From NCBI GenBank assembly GCA_027623655.1, contig JAQBVG010000004.1:1-51335 (forward strand): a DNA stretch of 51,335 nucleotides, in the 5' to 3' direction. A program made the position numbers and the translations under genes. The notes below the pieces were generated by a model that was not told the origin of the DNA, ran no database searches, and saw only the letters and a program-made list of their open reading frames with translations. The number at the start of each line of letters is the position of its first letter. The stretch's first letter is position 1. The DNA comes from Chloroflexota bacterium. Its GTDB lineage: Bacteria > Chloroflexota > Dehalococcoidia > Lucifugimonadales > Lucifugimonadaceae. Below are positions 35,005 to 44,196 of this stretch, in pieces.

Positions 35005-35796
35005 ATGGATCTCGGACTGAATGGAAAAGTCGCAATCATTACTGGTGGCAGCGACGGCATTGGAAAAGCGGCTGCAATATCGATGGCCAAAGAGGGCGCT
35101 AAAGTTGCGATCGTAGGTCGAACGCAGTTCAAGCTCGACACAGCGGTTGCTGAGATCAGGTCAGAGACGGGTGGAAACGTGATAGGCGTATCAGCCGACG
35201 TTTCGGTCGAGGCCAAAGTCCAGGCGATGGTCAGGCGGGTGGTCGACGAGTTCGGCGGAGTGGACATCCTTGTCAACAACGCAGGGACGTCGTCCGCAAA
35301 AACACTGGAAATGATGACTGATGAAGATCTGACGATCGATTTTGGAATCAAGGTTTACGGCGCAATCTACTGCGCTCGTGCCGTACTCCCCCACCTGAAA
35401 GCCTCGGGAACGGGTGTGATAGTCAATACGACAACTCCGGGTGGAAAAGCGTCGGGCCCCGGGGGCCAACCAACTTCTCTATCACGGTCGGCCGGAATTT
35501 CGCTGACGAAATCGTGGGCTGGAGAGCTCGCACAGTACAACATTCGCGTAAATACGATCTGCGTCGGAACGTTCAAGTCCGGTCAGCACCGCGCTCGCTG
35601 GGAAGCCGCAAACGCCACGGACCCGAACTACTCCCTCGAAGACCACTGGGAGACGTTCGGCGACCGAATTCCGCTGGGCAGAATCGGTGAAGCTCAGGAG
35701 GCTGGTGACGTGATCTGCTTCCTGGCCTCGGCCCGAGCCAGTTACGTAACCGGCACCGCAATAAACGTCGACGGAGGAACTGCACCAGTCGTCTAG
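35005..35796 (+). CDS. SDR-family oxidoreductase with altered catalytic triad
   Basis: The 263-residue protein has the full SDR fold: TGGSDGIG (13-20), VNNAG (90-94), IRVNTICVG and GTAINVDGG. The Ser-Tyr-Lys triad, however, aligns to Thr142/143 (NTTTP), Thr157 (QPTSLSR) and Arg161. The Tyr-xxx-Lys motif is thus Thr-xxx-Arg. The surrounding residues (SAGISLTKSWAGELA) align without gaps, so this is not misalignment. It may be a subfamily with different chemistry or a non-enzymatic binding role. ATG 35005 gives the normal SDR start. An upstream extension has no similarity. Confidence 0.88.
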   Translation: MDLGLNGKVAIITGGSDGIGKAAAISMAKEGAKVAIVGRTQFKLDTAVAEIRSETGGNVIGVSADVSVEAKVQAMVRRVVDEFGGVDILVNNAGTSSAKTLEMMTDEDLTIDFGIKVYGAIYCARAVLPHLKASGTGVIVNTTTPGGKASGPGGQPTSLSRSAGISLTKSWAGELAQYNIRVNTICVGTFKSGQHRARWEAANATDPNYSLEDHWETFGDRIPLGRIGEAQEAGDVICFLASARASYVTGTAINVDGGTAPVV

Positions 35797-35803
35797 ACGA
35801 TTA

Positions 35804-36187
35804 TCACCCTGCTCGGCACTTTCGACGGGCGTCGAGCAGGCCACCTGCGATGGCCCCGGCAATTCCGCCGATGAACACGCCAAGAATGATGATTGCACCG
35901 GCGACGAGGCCTTCGAATCCCCCATCGCCGTTTCCGACGGTCAATAGCGCCAATCCGGCGAACGCCAGGCCGCCTGCGATTGCACCCGGCCAGACACCCA
36001 GCGCGGCCCACAGCATCCACTGCTGTCGGCCAAAAAACGCGAGAAAAGCGATCCCCACTCCGAGCCCTGAGACCACGACAAATACTATCGCCAATGACGT
36101 TTCCGCCCGGGTGAAAACAGGCCAAAGCAGTGCGACGAAAGCCAGGATGCCTCCGAGCGCGATGAGCTTCAGTATCTTCGTCTTCAT
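35804..36187 (-). CDS. Small integral membrane protein
   Basis: The 127-residue product has about four membrane helices (residues about 7-25, 31-53, 58-82 and 90-120) with Gly/Ala-rich faces (GLGVGIAFLAFF, GAIAGGLAFAGLALL, GGIAGAIAGGLLDARRK). It ends in a short basic tail. The start is ATG 36187. No family is recognised. It faces the SDR gene, with only 7 bases between stops. Confidence 0.75.
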   Translation of the reverse strand: MKTKILKLIALGGILAFVALLWPVFTRAETSLAIVFVVVSGLGVGIAFLAFFGRQQWMLWAALGVWPGAIAGGLAFAGLALLTVGNGDGGFEGLVAGAIIILGVFIGGIAGAIAGGLLDARRKCRAG

Positions 36188-36284
36188 CTAACACCAAAAT
36201 AACGCCTGAACCGTTAGCCGATTGTTACCCGGATCAGGCAGTCGAAGTCGGACCGGTACGATTCCGTCAGCAATGGCTGCGGGA

Positions 36285-37469
36285 CTACGAAAGGTAATCG
36301 AGCGCTGACCTGACAAAAATCTCCGTGCCGATCGGGAGGCAATCTTCGTTCCAATCGAATCGGGCGTTATGGTGGCCCTCGATAGCTTTCTCAGCAACGC
36401 GTGCAGGATCGTGGGCGGCACCGAGCAGGAAGTAGGTGCCTGGGACACGGTTGTTGAACTCGGCCATGTCGTCGCCGACGCTAACCGGTTCCCATTCTCT
36501 TGCGTTTCCCTCGCCGACTACCAGGCTGGCCTGCCCTGTGACCCAGGCTGCGACCTCCGGGTCGTTGATGACCGGTGGTGCGCCATGAATGCGTTCGAAT
36601 GTGGTCGTTGCGCGCATTGCCGTTGCCACGTTACGGGCGATTCGTTCCAGTGATTCCATGATTCGGACACGGGTTTCGGGTGTGTAGGCACGGACCGTGC
36701 CTTCGACCGTCACGTTGTCGGCGATCACGTTTGGTGCGGTGCCGCCGTGGATCTGTCCAAAGGTTAGTACACCCATGTCGTTCGGCGGGATTTCACGGCT
36801 CACAACCGTCTGCGCAGTACCGATGATCTGGGCGATAGCGGCGACAGGGTCGATCGTCATATGTGGCATCGCACCGTGTCCGCCCTTGCCGCTTACGATC
36901 AGCCTGAACTGATCGGCGCTGGCGAACACGGTCGCTCGATTCACTCCGACGACTCCAGTCGGAATCTGATTCCAGAGGTGCGTACCAATCACTCGGTCCG
37001 CCGGGTACCTGTCGAACAGGCCATCGTCGATCATCGCCAGTGCGCCCTGCACGATCTCCTCGGCAGGTTGGAACGCAAACACAATGTCTCCAGCCAACTG
37101 ACTTTTCAGGTCAGCGAGTATTTTGGCGGCAGTAAGCGCCATGGTGATGTGTCCATCATGGCCGCAGGCGTGCATTCGACCGTTCGTCGAAGCAAACTTT
37201 AGTCCGGTCAATTCATCGACCGGAAGTCCATCAATATCCGCCCGAATCATCAGAGTTGGGCCTTCGCTCGAGCCCTTGAGAACTCCGACAACCCCCGTGT
37301 GGCCAATGCCCGTTTCCACGTCAAGACCGGCCGCTCGCAATCGGTCAGCTATGGCACTGGCTGTCTCGTTCTCCTTGAATCCGAGTTCTGGAATCGCGTG
37401 GAAATACCGGCGAGTTGAGATCAACTCGTTTTTTCTGGCCGCTACGAGTGCGGGAACGTCGTTTGCCAT
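36285..37469 (-). CDS. M20-family amidohydrolase (hippurate hydrolase-like)
   Basis: A 394-residue zinc carboxypeptidase/aminoacylase. Metal ligands and catalytic residues are visible in RADIDGLPV, HACGHDGHITM (Cys and His of the M20D type) and AFQPAEEIVQGA (catalytic Glu). The dimerisation domain contains KGGHGAMPH. ATG 37469 is preferred over a TTG 51 bases upstream because it gives the typical N-terminus, though neither has a strong ribosome site. It hydrolyses N-acyl amino acids or similar amides. It is probably transcribed after the aldolase gene upstream on the same strand, 186 bases apart. Confidence 0.93.
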   Translation of the reverse strand: MANDVPALVAARKNELISTRRYFHAIPELGFKENETASAIADRLRAAGLDVETGIGHTGVVGVLKGSSEGPTLMIRADIDGLPVDELTGLKFASTNGRMHACGHDGHITMALTAAKILADLKSQLAGDIVFAFQPAEEIVQGALAMIDDGLFDRYPADRVIGTHLWNQIPTGVVGVNRATVFASADQFRLIVSGKGGHGAMPHMTIDPVAAIAQIIGTAQTVVSREIPPNDMGVLTFGQIHGGTAPNVIADNVTVEGTVRAYTPETRVRIMESLERIARNVATAMRATTTFERIHGAPPVINDPEVAAWVTGQASLVVGEGNAREWEPVSVGDDMAEFNNRVPGTYFLLGAAHDPARVAEKAIEGHHNARFDWNEDCLPIGTEIFVRSALDYLS

Positions 37470-37655
37470 CGTTTGAAATATGCCCCGGGTGATTGATGAC
37501 GATCGATTGAGCCACGGCAACTCTACCCGCAGTTTTCAGCGCTCGCCTTAATCACAGGGCAAGATTTTACAGGGTGCGATCACTCTCCACGGTCCACCGC
37601 GAAGACCCGGGCGGAGGGAAGCCAGATATTGTCCGCCACCCCCGGTCGTCGAAGG

Positions 37656-38663
37656 CTACGAGTAGGCGCCCTCGCGCGCGGCACTACAGTCCAGACCCCG
37701 TCGTTGGAACGCCGACTGTGCGGATATGACGTTTCCAGGCTCGCCCTTCCATACGGAAAGTGGTGCAGCCTGGAGGGCTCGGCCATACGAATAGGTCAAC
37801 TCCCAGAGCAAATCTTCAGCGTTAGCCAGCCTGTTGATTTCATTGAGGTTGAGCACAGCCTCTTCATCGCCCTGGCCCCCGGATAAAAATGCAATGCCGG
37901 GGACCTCGGCGGGCACGTTGGCAGAGAAGCAGTCGAGGGTCTGACGGGCCACTTCAGCGGCCGATGCTCGATTCCTTGCATCGGTACCCGATATCACCAT
38001 ATTTGGCTTCAATACGATGCCGCTGAGCTCAACACGCTGCGCATCGAGTTCTTCAAAGAGCACTCGAAGTGCCCGGTCGGTCGCCGAACGACAGATATCG
38101 ATACTGTGCGTTCCGTCCATCAACACCTCAGGCTCGACTATCGGCACCAGACCCTGCTCCTGGCAAAGGGCGGCATACCGACCAAGCGCATGCATGTTGG
38201 TTCGAATCGAGTATTCGGATGGAATCCCGTCGTCAACTGGAAGTAACGCGCGCCATTTCGCGAATCGAGCGCCAAGTTTGTAGTATTCGGCCAGTCGGGG
38301 ACGAAGGCCGTCCAGTCCCTCCGTGATGAACTCTCCCGGTGCGCCGGCCAGATCGTGGGTCGAGTTGTCGACCTTGATCCCGGTCAGAACATCTGAATCT
38401 GCGAGCAACTCTACGAAACTGAGTCCGTTGTCGTCCGATTGCCGAATGGTCTCGTCGTACATGATCACGCCGCTGATGTAGTCGCCAATGTCCGGGGTCG
38501 TGAACAACAACTGCCGCCAAAGGCGTCGGGTTTCTGCGGTCGAATCGACGTTGATGCTGTCGAGCCGCCGGGTCATAGTCCCGGTGCTTTCATCAGCCGC
38601 CAGGATGCCTTTTTTTCTGGCAACCATCTTCAGAGCAATCGAAATCAGTTCGGTGGATGCCAT
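37656..38663 (-). CDS. Class I fructose-bisphosphate aldolase
   Basis: The 335-residue enzyme is the animal/plant-type class I aldolase. It has Schiff-base Lys219 (IVLKPNMVISG), Lys136 (FAKWRAL), Glu177 (VPIVEPEVL) and Asp24 (LAADESTGTM). It cleaves or forms fructose 1,6-bisphosphate in glycolysis or gluconeogenesis. The C-terminal Tyr important for FBP specificity in animal enzymes may be the penultimate Tyr (REGAYS). AAAGGA precedes ATG 38663. This is the one clear central-carbon gene in the window. Confidence 0.94.
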   Translation of the reverse strand: MASTELISIALKMVARKKGILAADESTGTMTRRLDSINVDSTAETRRLWRQLLFTTPDIGDYISGVIMYDETIRQSDDNGLSFVELLADSDVLTGIKVDNSTHDLAGAPGEFITEGLDGLRPRLAEYYKLGARFAKWRALLPVDDGIPSEYSIRTNMHALGRYAALCQEQGLVPIVEPEVLMDGTHSIDICRSATDRALRVLFEELDAQRVELSGIVLKPNMVISGTDARNRASAAEVARQTLDCFSANVPAEVPGIAFLSGGQGDEEAVLNLNEINRLANAEDLLWELTYSYGRALQAAPLSVWKGEPGNVISAQSAFQRRGLDCSAAREGAYS

Positions 38664-38969
38664 GCGAGGCGTTCCTTTGGCGATTGGAAATTTGAGGGGA
38701 TTCGGTCGGGAGCGGTTCGGATCCAGAAGTTTGTTGACTGGCGCGTCACGACACCTGACCTCAATTGAATTTATTCGCGAGAGGACAGATAGGCAAATTT
38801 ATTTGGGTCAGCGAAATTTAAAATCAGCGACAACCAATGCCCACAGACTACTCCCTTGATGCCTCATGATTGTGCGGTGACCCGGGGGCGTGCCGGTTGA
38901 CGGTTTTGCCTTCTGCCCGGAATTACGAGCTGCATTTCCTCGAATTCTCTGACCCACGCAAGGTCGCTG
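38664..38969. other. Intergenic region upstream of aldolase (306 bases)
   Basis: This holds the minus-strand promoter region of the aldolase. It includes an AT-rich core (38762-38823). TCAGCGA occurs twice in direct orientation (38808-38814 and 38824-38830, 16 bases apart), a possible regulator site. No clear -35/-10 pair, RNA gene or reading frame is seen. Confidence 0.5.
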
Positions 38970-40181
38970 CTACATCGCCCCGTGCTGTTTGAACAACTGA
39001 CCTAGCAATGCGATTCCCTCGGTGTTTTTCTGGGGAGATTCGAATGCGAAGCACAGGCGGGCACAGTTCCGACCTATTCGTCCTGACGAATCCGCTTCAA
39101 AATTGGTGCCTGCAACATAACCGACCCCCTGCTCGAAAACTTTGTCGCGAATTGCGCTAATATCCGAGCTTTCTGGCATCATCAGCCATACGTAACAGCC
39201 ACCCTGTGGCACTGACCACGTGGCACCCGACCCCGCGAAGTTTTCCTCAAGCGAAGCCACCATCGCGTTGCGCTTCTGCTGTAGCAACGGGTTGAAGTTG
39301 TCCCTGTGAGAGTCGAGGTTGTTGCGCAGGAATCCCTCGATTGCCACCGCAGCAAACTGGTTCGGACCGCTACCCAGCTTGAAGCCGAGGGCGCGGCGCA
39401 TTACCGCCGGTGAAGCAGTGAAGTACCCGAGGCGTAGTCCGGGAGCCAGCAGTTTCGAATATGAGGCCACGTAAACGACGATCCCCGAATCGTCGAGTGC
39501 CCGGAACGCAGGCTGTGTATCTCCCTCAAATCTAAGATCAACGTAGCAATCGTCCTCGAGAATAGGCATGCCGTGCTTGTGAGCTATTTTCAAGATCGCC
39601 TTGCGTCGTTCGGCAGAAAGAGTAGACCCCGTAGGGTTCTGGTGTTCCGGGATTGTGTAGAGGTATTTCGGTTTTTCGCCACTGGCAATCAGCGCCGCTA
39701 TCTGCCTGTCCAGAGCATCGGGAATGATTCCGCCCTCGTCGATCGCAACGCCGCGGATATCGGCTCCAAACCGACGGAGCTGGTTAAGGGTCCCCATGTA
39801 TACATACTCTTCAGCCAGTACTACATCGCCCGGGTCCGTTAAAGCCTGGATGACGAGCCCAATCGCCTCACCTGAGCCGTTCGTCAACGCGATTTCGTCG
39901 GCGCCAACAGTGAATCCCCGATCGGCCGTTAACTTCGAGGACGTGTACTCACGCAGTTCCCGGGCGCCGAGCTGGTGAGGGTAGTAAGCCATCTCAGCAG
40001 CGATTTTCCCGCTGTCGGAGTCCACGGCGGTTTGCAACGCCTGAATCAGACCGTCCATCGGCAGCGTCTCGGGAGCCGGGTACGCAACGGCAAAGTCATA
40101 CTTCGCGTGCTTCACAAAATTCGTTGGAGTGTCGGTCGAGTTTTTCGAGAATAGAGTGTCGTAACTGAAGCTGTCCGCCAT
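38970..40181 (-). CDS. PLP-dependent aminotransferase (MocR/LysN-like, no HTH)
   Basis: A 403-residue class I/II aminotransferase. Lys243 (VASYSKLLAPGLRLGY) binds PLP, Asp210 is in ILEDDCYVDL, and IPEHQNPTGSTLS provides the cofactor Asn. The layout is like 2-aminoadipate/valine-pyruvate aminotransferases, and no N-terminal winged helix is present. The start is ATG 40181. It diverges from the zinc dehydrogenase at 40354. A partner 2-oxo acid cannot be assigned. Confidence 0.9.
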   Translation of the reverse strand: MADSFSYDTLFSKNSTDTPTNFVKHAKYDFAVAYPAPETLPMDGLIQALQTAVDSDSGKIAAEMAYYPHQLGARELREYTSSKLTADRGFTVGADEIALTNGSGEAIGLVIQALTDPGDVVLAEEYVYMGTLNQLRRFGADIRGVAIDEGGIIPDALDRQIAALIASGEKPKYLYTIPEHQNPTGSTLSAERRKAILKIAHKHGMPILEDDCYVDLRFEGDTQPAFRALDDSGIVVYVASYSKLLAPGLRLGYFTASPAVMRRALGFKLGSGPNQFAAVAIEGFLRNNLDSHRDNFNPLLQQKRNAMVASLEENFAGSGATWSVPQGGCYVWLMMPESSDISAIRDKVFEQGVGYVAGTNFEADSSGRIGRNCARLCFAFESPQKNTEGIALLGQLFKQHGAM

Positions 40182-40353
40182 GTTTTAGGGTCCCATTCGC
40201 GGTAATCCGCGTGCGAATCGTGTCGTGTCGGTCTGGCCGGTGAAGCTTACTGCCGGTTTTGCCACTCCGCAAAGGTCTCCTGCGGACGATTGACTGAGAT
40301 ACACTGCCCCGGATTTCGCTACCGGTTGTTCGACCAACACTGGAGATTTGCAA

Positions 40354-41385
40354 ATGCGTGGCGTGGTATTTCGCGGAAATAGCGTCGCAGAGGTTATCGA
40401 CTACCCGGATATTGCTCCGGGGCCAGAGCAGGTATTGATCAAACTACGCTCCTCCGGGTTGTGTGGTTCGGACTTCGGTCGCTACAGAGGCGAAGGACCG
40501 AACGAACACAGCGGAGAGCTAAGGAGACCCGGCCACGAGCCGTGTGGCGAGATTGTCGGCCTTGGCACGGGTGTGGTCGGCAGGAAAATCGGGGACCGAG
40601 TCATTCAACACCACTATGAAGGCTGCCGAGAGTGCGACTACTGCCTCACCGGGTGGCAACAACTCTGTCAGGTTGCCGAAAAGAAGGAGTACTACGGAGG
40701 ATCAATGCACGGGGGCCACGGCGATTACATGGTCGCCCACCAGTCGACCTGCGTCCCACTTCCCGACGACCTCGATTTCGAAGTGGGTGCCTACCTGGCC
40801 TGCGGAGCAAGTACCGCGTTCCAGGCACTGAAGAAACTCGATATTTCCGGGCGCGATACCCTGGCTGTGTTCGGACAGGGTCCTGTTGGTCTCGCAGCAA
40901 CAATGTTTGGCACAGAAATGGGCGCCCGAATAATCGCGGTCGATATCTCCCCGGAACGACTGGAAATGGCAGCGAATTCTGGTGCATGGGCAACTATCGA
41001 TGCCTCGAACGGCGATGTTCCGGAACAGATCCGCGAGCTGACGCATGGTACGGGCGCTGATGCCACTCTCGAGGCAGCTGGCCTGGCAGCAACCCGGGTG
41101 GTAGCAGTCGAATCGACCAGGATTTTCGGCAGGAGTTGCCTGGTCGGCGAGGGTGGAGAGGTGACTTATCAACCTACACCCCACATCATTCATCGACACC
41201 TGACGTTGTTAGGATCATGGACATTCTCGACGTTCGGACTCGCCGAAGCCGCCCGCTTTGCAGCACAACGCAAAGTGCCGCTGGCTTCGGTCATTACTTC
41301 ACGGTCGACGATCGAGGAAGCGCCCCTCGCATACGAAAATTTCTCATCCGGTGCACCGGGGAAATTCGTCATCAATTGGGATTAG
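40354..41385 (+). CDS. Zinc-dependent alcohol dehydrogenase (MDR family), second copy
   Basis: The 343-residue enzyme has catalytic zinc ligands Cys37 (LCGSDFGRY) and His61-Glu62 (PGHEPCGEI), structural zinc Cys91, Cys94, Cys97 and Cys105 (CRECDYCLTGWQQLC) and the Rossmann stretch FGQGPVGLAA. Asp in IIAVDISPERL suggests NAD. ATG 40354 has GGAGA 7 bases upstream. The TTG two codons earlier is less likely. It is related to threonine- or sugar-alcohol dehydrogenases and distinct from the copy at 22225. It is the last gene before the sigma-factor leader. Confidence 0.92.
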   Translation: MRGVVFRGNSVAEVIDYPDIAPGPEQVLIKLRSSGLCGSDFGRYRGEGPNEHSGELRRPGHEPCGEIVGLGTGVVGRKIGDRVIQHHYEGCRECDYCLTGWQQLCQVAEKKEYYGGSMHGGHGDYMVAHQSTCVPLPDDLDFEVGAYLACGASTAFQALKKLDISGRDTLAVFGQGPVGLAATMFGTEMGARIIAVDISPERLEMAANSGAWATIDASNGDVPEQIRELTHGTGADATLEAAGLAATRVVAVESTRIFGRSCLVGEGGEVTYQPTPHIIHRHLTLLGSWTFSTFGLAEAARFAAQRKVPLASVITSRSTIEEAPLAYENFSSGAPGKFVINWD

Positions 41386-41536
41386 AGTCTAATTGTGTCG
41401 AGACAGATGACTTCAATGCTTGCAACGAGACTATCAATCGTCGAATTCTGTGCTTGAATACCTACGAATATCGTAATTTGAGCCTTAACCCCCTTTTAGT
41501 ACTGCGGCAGAACGATTAGAATAGGAGGTCGTTGAA

Positions 41537-41563
41537 GTGGTAACCGTGATCGCAGAAGCTTAG
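41537..41563 (+). CDS. Possible 8-residue leader peptide
   Basis: GTG 41537 opens MVTVIAEA then TAG, with AGGAGG 8 bases upstream (41523-41528), the best ribosome site in the region. A TTG at 41532 gives a three-codon alternative. Position in the sigma leader suggests a translated control element. It is too short for similarity evidence. Confidence 0.25.
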   Translation: MVTVIAEA

Positions 41564-41654
41564 GGTTCGGCACGTATCCGGTGTTTTGCATCCGAATTCG
41601 TGTTGGAGGCATCTAAGATTTGAGTGATCGCCACCATTCGCAACCATAAGGTGC

Positions 41655-41676
41655 GCCCCGCAAATTAACACGGGGC
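41655..41676 (+). promoter_or_regulatory. Hairpin GCCCCG/CGGGGC in sigma leader
   Basis: Six GC pairs (41655-41660 with 41671-41676) enclose a 10-base loop. No T-run follows, so it is not a simple terminator. It could be a leader structure or protein site. Confidence 0.3.
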
Positions 41677-41747
41677 ATGTTGCGCGACGGCACTTGTACG
41701 ACAAACCTGAGAACCATATCTGTTCGGATAATTGGTAAGTCCAGGTA

Positions 41748-41764
41748 CGGGCACCAGATGCCCG
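41748..41764 (+). promoter_or_regulatory. Hairpin directly before sigma-gene ribosome site
   Basis: CGGGCA (41748-41753) pairs with TGCCCG (41759-41764), loop CCAGA. The ribosome site AAAGGA begins at the next base (41765). Such contact can modulate ribosome access or RNA stability. Confidence 0.4.
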
Positions 41765-41777
41765 AAAGGAACAAACG

Positions 41778-43298
41778 TTGGTCCAAAAGCGACGATCGAC
41801 CCCGGTAAACGACGTCTCCGCTGCTCTTGACGGCGATGCGGAATACACTCCCGCATTTACACGTCTGGAAGGCACCGAAGACGAAGCCAACCAGATAATC
41901 GAAAACGGCGCGACCGCGGTGACCAGATCAGAACTGGATATGTGGGAGGCCGCGCGGGCATCAGACTCTGCGACCAGCTTTACAAACGCACTTGCCCAGG
42001 AAGTCCAGGAGTCGGAACTCACCGAGGACACCGTTCGGATGTACCTTCGGGAAATCGGACGCGTTGCCCTGCTCACAGCCGCAGATGAGGTCGTCCTCGC
42101 CCGAGCCGTCGAATTGGCCCAGCGACTCGAAGCAATCGAAAGTGAAATCCAGGGAGATATCGAGGTCGGTACGCCCGATCCGTACACAATAATCACAGAT
42201 ATCCTCTCGAAGTTCGGTGAAGTCGCCGATACCGCAGCCGCAATCGCCAAATACCTGGGTCTTCAGAGCCCGGTGAAGTTTGAGGCGGCTCTGACGAACC
42301 CCGATTTCCGAGCACTGGTTGATGGAAAACGCGAAGACGAGCTGATCAACTATCTTTCAGACGCGCTGGGCGTTGAGCCTGAGGTTGCACACAAGCTTGT
42401 CGTCGAACTTTCAGTGCTGACGCGACTACTCGCGTCCGACATGGTAGATATGTTGGGCTTCAACCCAACGTTGAATGATCTTCCCGACGAGGCTGTCAAA
42501 CCTCGTTTCGTTGCCGCCCTTCAACCGCTGACGTCGGTCTTGAGTGCCCACCTCATGCGAGTTCGTGAAGAGGGTGAAAAGGCGCGTCGACACCTGGGAG
42601 AGGCCAACCTCCGACTCGTGGTCAGTGTCGCCAAGAAACACCTCAATCGAGGGCTCTCGATGCTCGACCTTATTCAGGAGGGCAACATCGGACTTATGAG
42701 GGCAATTGAGAAGTTCGATTTCCGCAAAGGGTTCAAGTTCAGCACGTATGCAACCTGGTGGATTCGGCAGGGCATCACACGTGCGATTGCCGACCAGGCA
42801 CGGACGATCCGCATCCCAGTTCACGTCGTTGAGACACTCAACAAAATCATGAGGGCTCGCCGTGAACTGGGTCAGCAGCTTAACCGTGAGCCTACGGTCG
42901 AAGAACTGGCAGAGCGAGTCGAGCTTTCGATAGAACGTGTCTCTGAAATTCTCCAGATGTCCCAGGAACCGGTATCGCTTGAGACGCCGATCGGTGAGGA
43001 CGCAGAAAATGAACTTGGCGATCTGATTCAGGACAGTTCAGCACCGGCACCAGCAGACGTTGCAGCGCAGTCGTCAATGCGAGAACAGGTCGACCGCGTC
43101 CTGAGCCATCTACAGGAGCGTGAGCGTCGAGTCCTCGAACTCCGGTTTGGGCTTTTCGATGGACGACCCCGCACACTTGAGGAGATTGGCGGAGAGTTAA
43201 ACTTGACCCGTGAACGGATCAGACAGATCGAGCGCAAAGCCCTTGGTCGCCTTCGCGGCGACGCTAATGTTGCAGAGCTCAGAGAACTCCTCGCCTAG
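41778..43298 (+). CDS. rpoD: Primary-type RNA polymerase sigma-70 factor
   Basis: The 506-residue factor has region 1.2 ([19 protein letters not shown], about 90-108), a non-conserved insert and region 2. Region 2 includes [58 protein letters not shown] and [12 protein letters not shown]. Region 3 ([12 protein letters not shown]) is present, and region 4 ends in [18 protein letters not shown]. Full regions 2.3-2.4 and 4.2 support a housekeeping role. The start is TTG 41778 with AAAGGA 7 bases upstream. A terminator follows. Confidence 0.93.
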   Translation: MVQKRRSTPVNDVSAALDGDAEYTPAFTRLEGTEDEANQIIENGATAVTRSELDMWEAARASDSATSFTNALAQEVQESELTEDTVRMYLREIGRVALLTAADEVVLARAVELAQRLEAIESEIQGDIEVGTPDPYTIITDILSKFGEVADTAAAIAKYLGLQSPVKFEAALTNPDFRALVDGKREDELINYLSDALGVEPEVAHKLVVELSVLTRLLASDMVDMLGFNPTLNDLPDEAVKPRFVAALQPLTSVLSAHLMRVREEGEKARRHLGEANLRLVVSVAKKHLNRGLSMLDLIQEGNIGLMRAIEKFDFRKGFKFSTYATWWIRQGITRAIADQARTIRIPVHVVETLNKIMRARRELGQQLNREPTVEELAERVELSIERVSEILQMSQEPVSLETPIGEDAENELGDLIQDSSAPAPADVAAQSSMREQVDRVLSHLQERERRVLELRFGLFDGRPRTLEEIGGELNLTRERIRQIERKALGRLRGDANVAELRELLA

Positions 43299-43319
43299 CA
43301 ACTGAAATACGACGAAACG

Positions 43320-43364
43320 AACGCGCCCTGGTTCCCGATTAGTTGGGGATCGGGGCGTTCTTTT
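43320..43364 (+). terminator. Rho-independent terminator of sigma factor gene
   Basis: AACGCGCCC (43320-43328) pairs with GGGGCGTT (43352-43359) allowing one bulged G, with an inner CCC/GGG pairing, followed by TTCTTTT. It lies 22 bases after the sigma stop and overlaps the 3' end of the converging deacetylase gene. Confidence 0.7.
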
Positions 43365-44196
43365 CAAAATGGTTCGGACAGGGAACCTCGTCCGGCGAGA
43401 TACCAACCGGCGACTTTAGAACTGTCAGGCGTGCTTTCCCCAGGATCAGTCTCTGGAACCACAGCGGTGCGCGTTCCAGCAGTCTTAGCACCAGCGGGCC
43501 CATGGCGATTTCTTCGGAATATGCGCGGGATGCCCTCCGGCGGGTGCCTAGTCCGGATCCAACATTCAACGAATGAACAGGACCGGCACTGTCCATGGAC
43601 TGGATCGATGCGAGTAGATTGAACCGTCCGTCAGGGCCCATTCGTTTGATGTCTCGTCCGCCGATTTTCATTAGTCTCGCGTTGAAGCGAACCAGGCGTT
43701 TCGGCCAGGCTAGCGCATACAGCACCGCGCGTGCGTCCGCCGAGACCTCGAAGGCGCGCACCGTCGCCTTGTTCGCCATCGCGTGATCCACGTGACCGTA
43801 GTCACCGTATTGCGAGTGAGTTACCACGATATCTGGATTAATCTCGCCGATCCGGCCGCCGATGCGCGCCGCCAGGTCCGCGATCGGCGCAAGAGCCAGG
43901 ACGGGCCCAGAAATCCTCTCAGCACCCCTGACGCTTTCCGAAGTCGAAGTCGGGTGATCGAGCTCGTCGGGCCACATAGCACTTCCGGTGTACCTGAGAG
44001 TCTCGACGGTTACCACTCCAAGTACTTCGCAGGCGGCCCTCAATCGTCGAATCCTGTCGGCATCCCCCGGTGCCAGACAAAGCACCGTCACCTCATAGCC
44101 CATCGACGTAAGCTTCACTATGAGACCACCGGCCAGCAGCGTTTCGTCATCGGCATGCGCGAACACCATCAACACCCTGTTCGTCGGTGCTTTCAT
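43339..44196 (-). CDS. PIG-L/LmbE-family deacetylase
   Basis: The 285-residue zinc hydrolase has AHADDE (13-18; the family norm is AHPDDE) supplying His14 and Asp17. HSQYGDYGHVDH (127-138) carries the catalytic Asp and metal His residues. It removes acetyl groups from N-acetylglucosamine-type sugars or from mycothiol/bacillithiol-like intermediates. ATG 44196 overlaps the SRPBCC stop by four bases, so the two are co-translated. The C-terminal 100 residues are variable, as is usual. Confidence 0.9.
   Translation of the reverse strand: MKAPTNRVLMVFAHADDETLLAGGLIVKLTSMGYEVTVLCLAPGDADRIRRLRAACEVLGVVTVETLRYTGSAMWPDELDHPTSTSESVRGAERISGPVLALAPIADLAARIGGRIGEINPDIVVTHSQYGDYGHVDHAMANKATVRAFEVSADARAVLYALAWPKRLVRFNARLMKIGGRDIKRMGPDGRFNLLASIQSMDSAGPVHSLNVGSGLGTRRRASRAYSEEIAMGPLVLRLLERAPLWFQRLILGKARLTVLKSPVGISPDEVPCPNHFEKNAPIPN

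Larger units (their letters stand above)
41386..41777 (+). other. Long leader region of sigma factor gene (392 bases)
   Basis: No protein-coding gene of normal size. It contains a mini-frame with an ideal ribosome site (41537-41563) and two hairpins (41655-41676, 41748-41764). A long antisense frame covers it but has no family similarity. No tRNA or small-RNA signature was recognised. The composition suggests a transcribed leader. Confidence 0.5.

Noticed and set aside
41516-42250. 244-residue frame antisense to the sigma factor and its leader
   Set aside because: Ser/Arg-rich low-information translation opposite a conserved gene.
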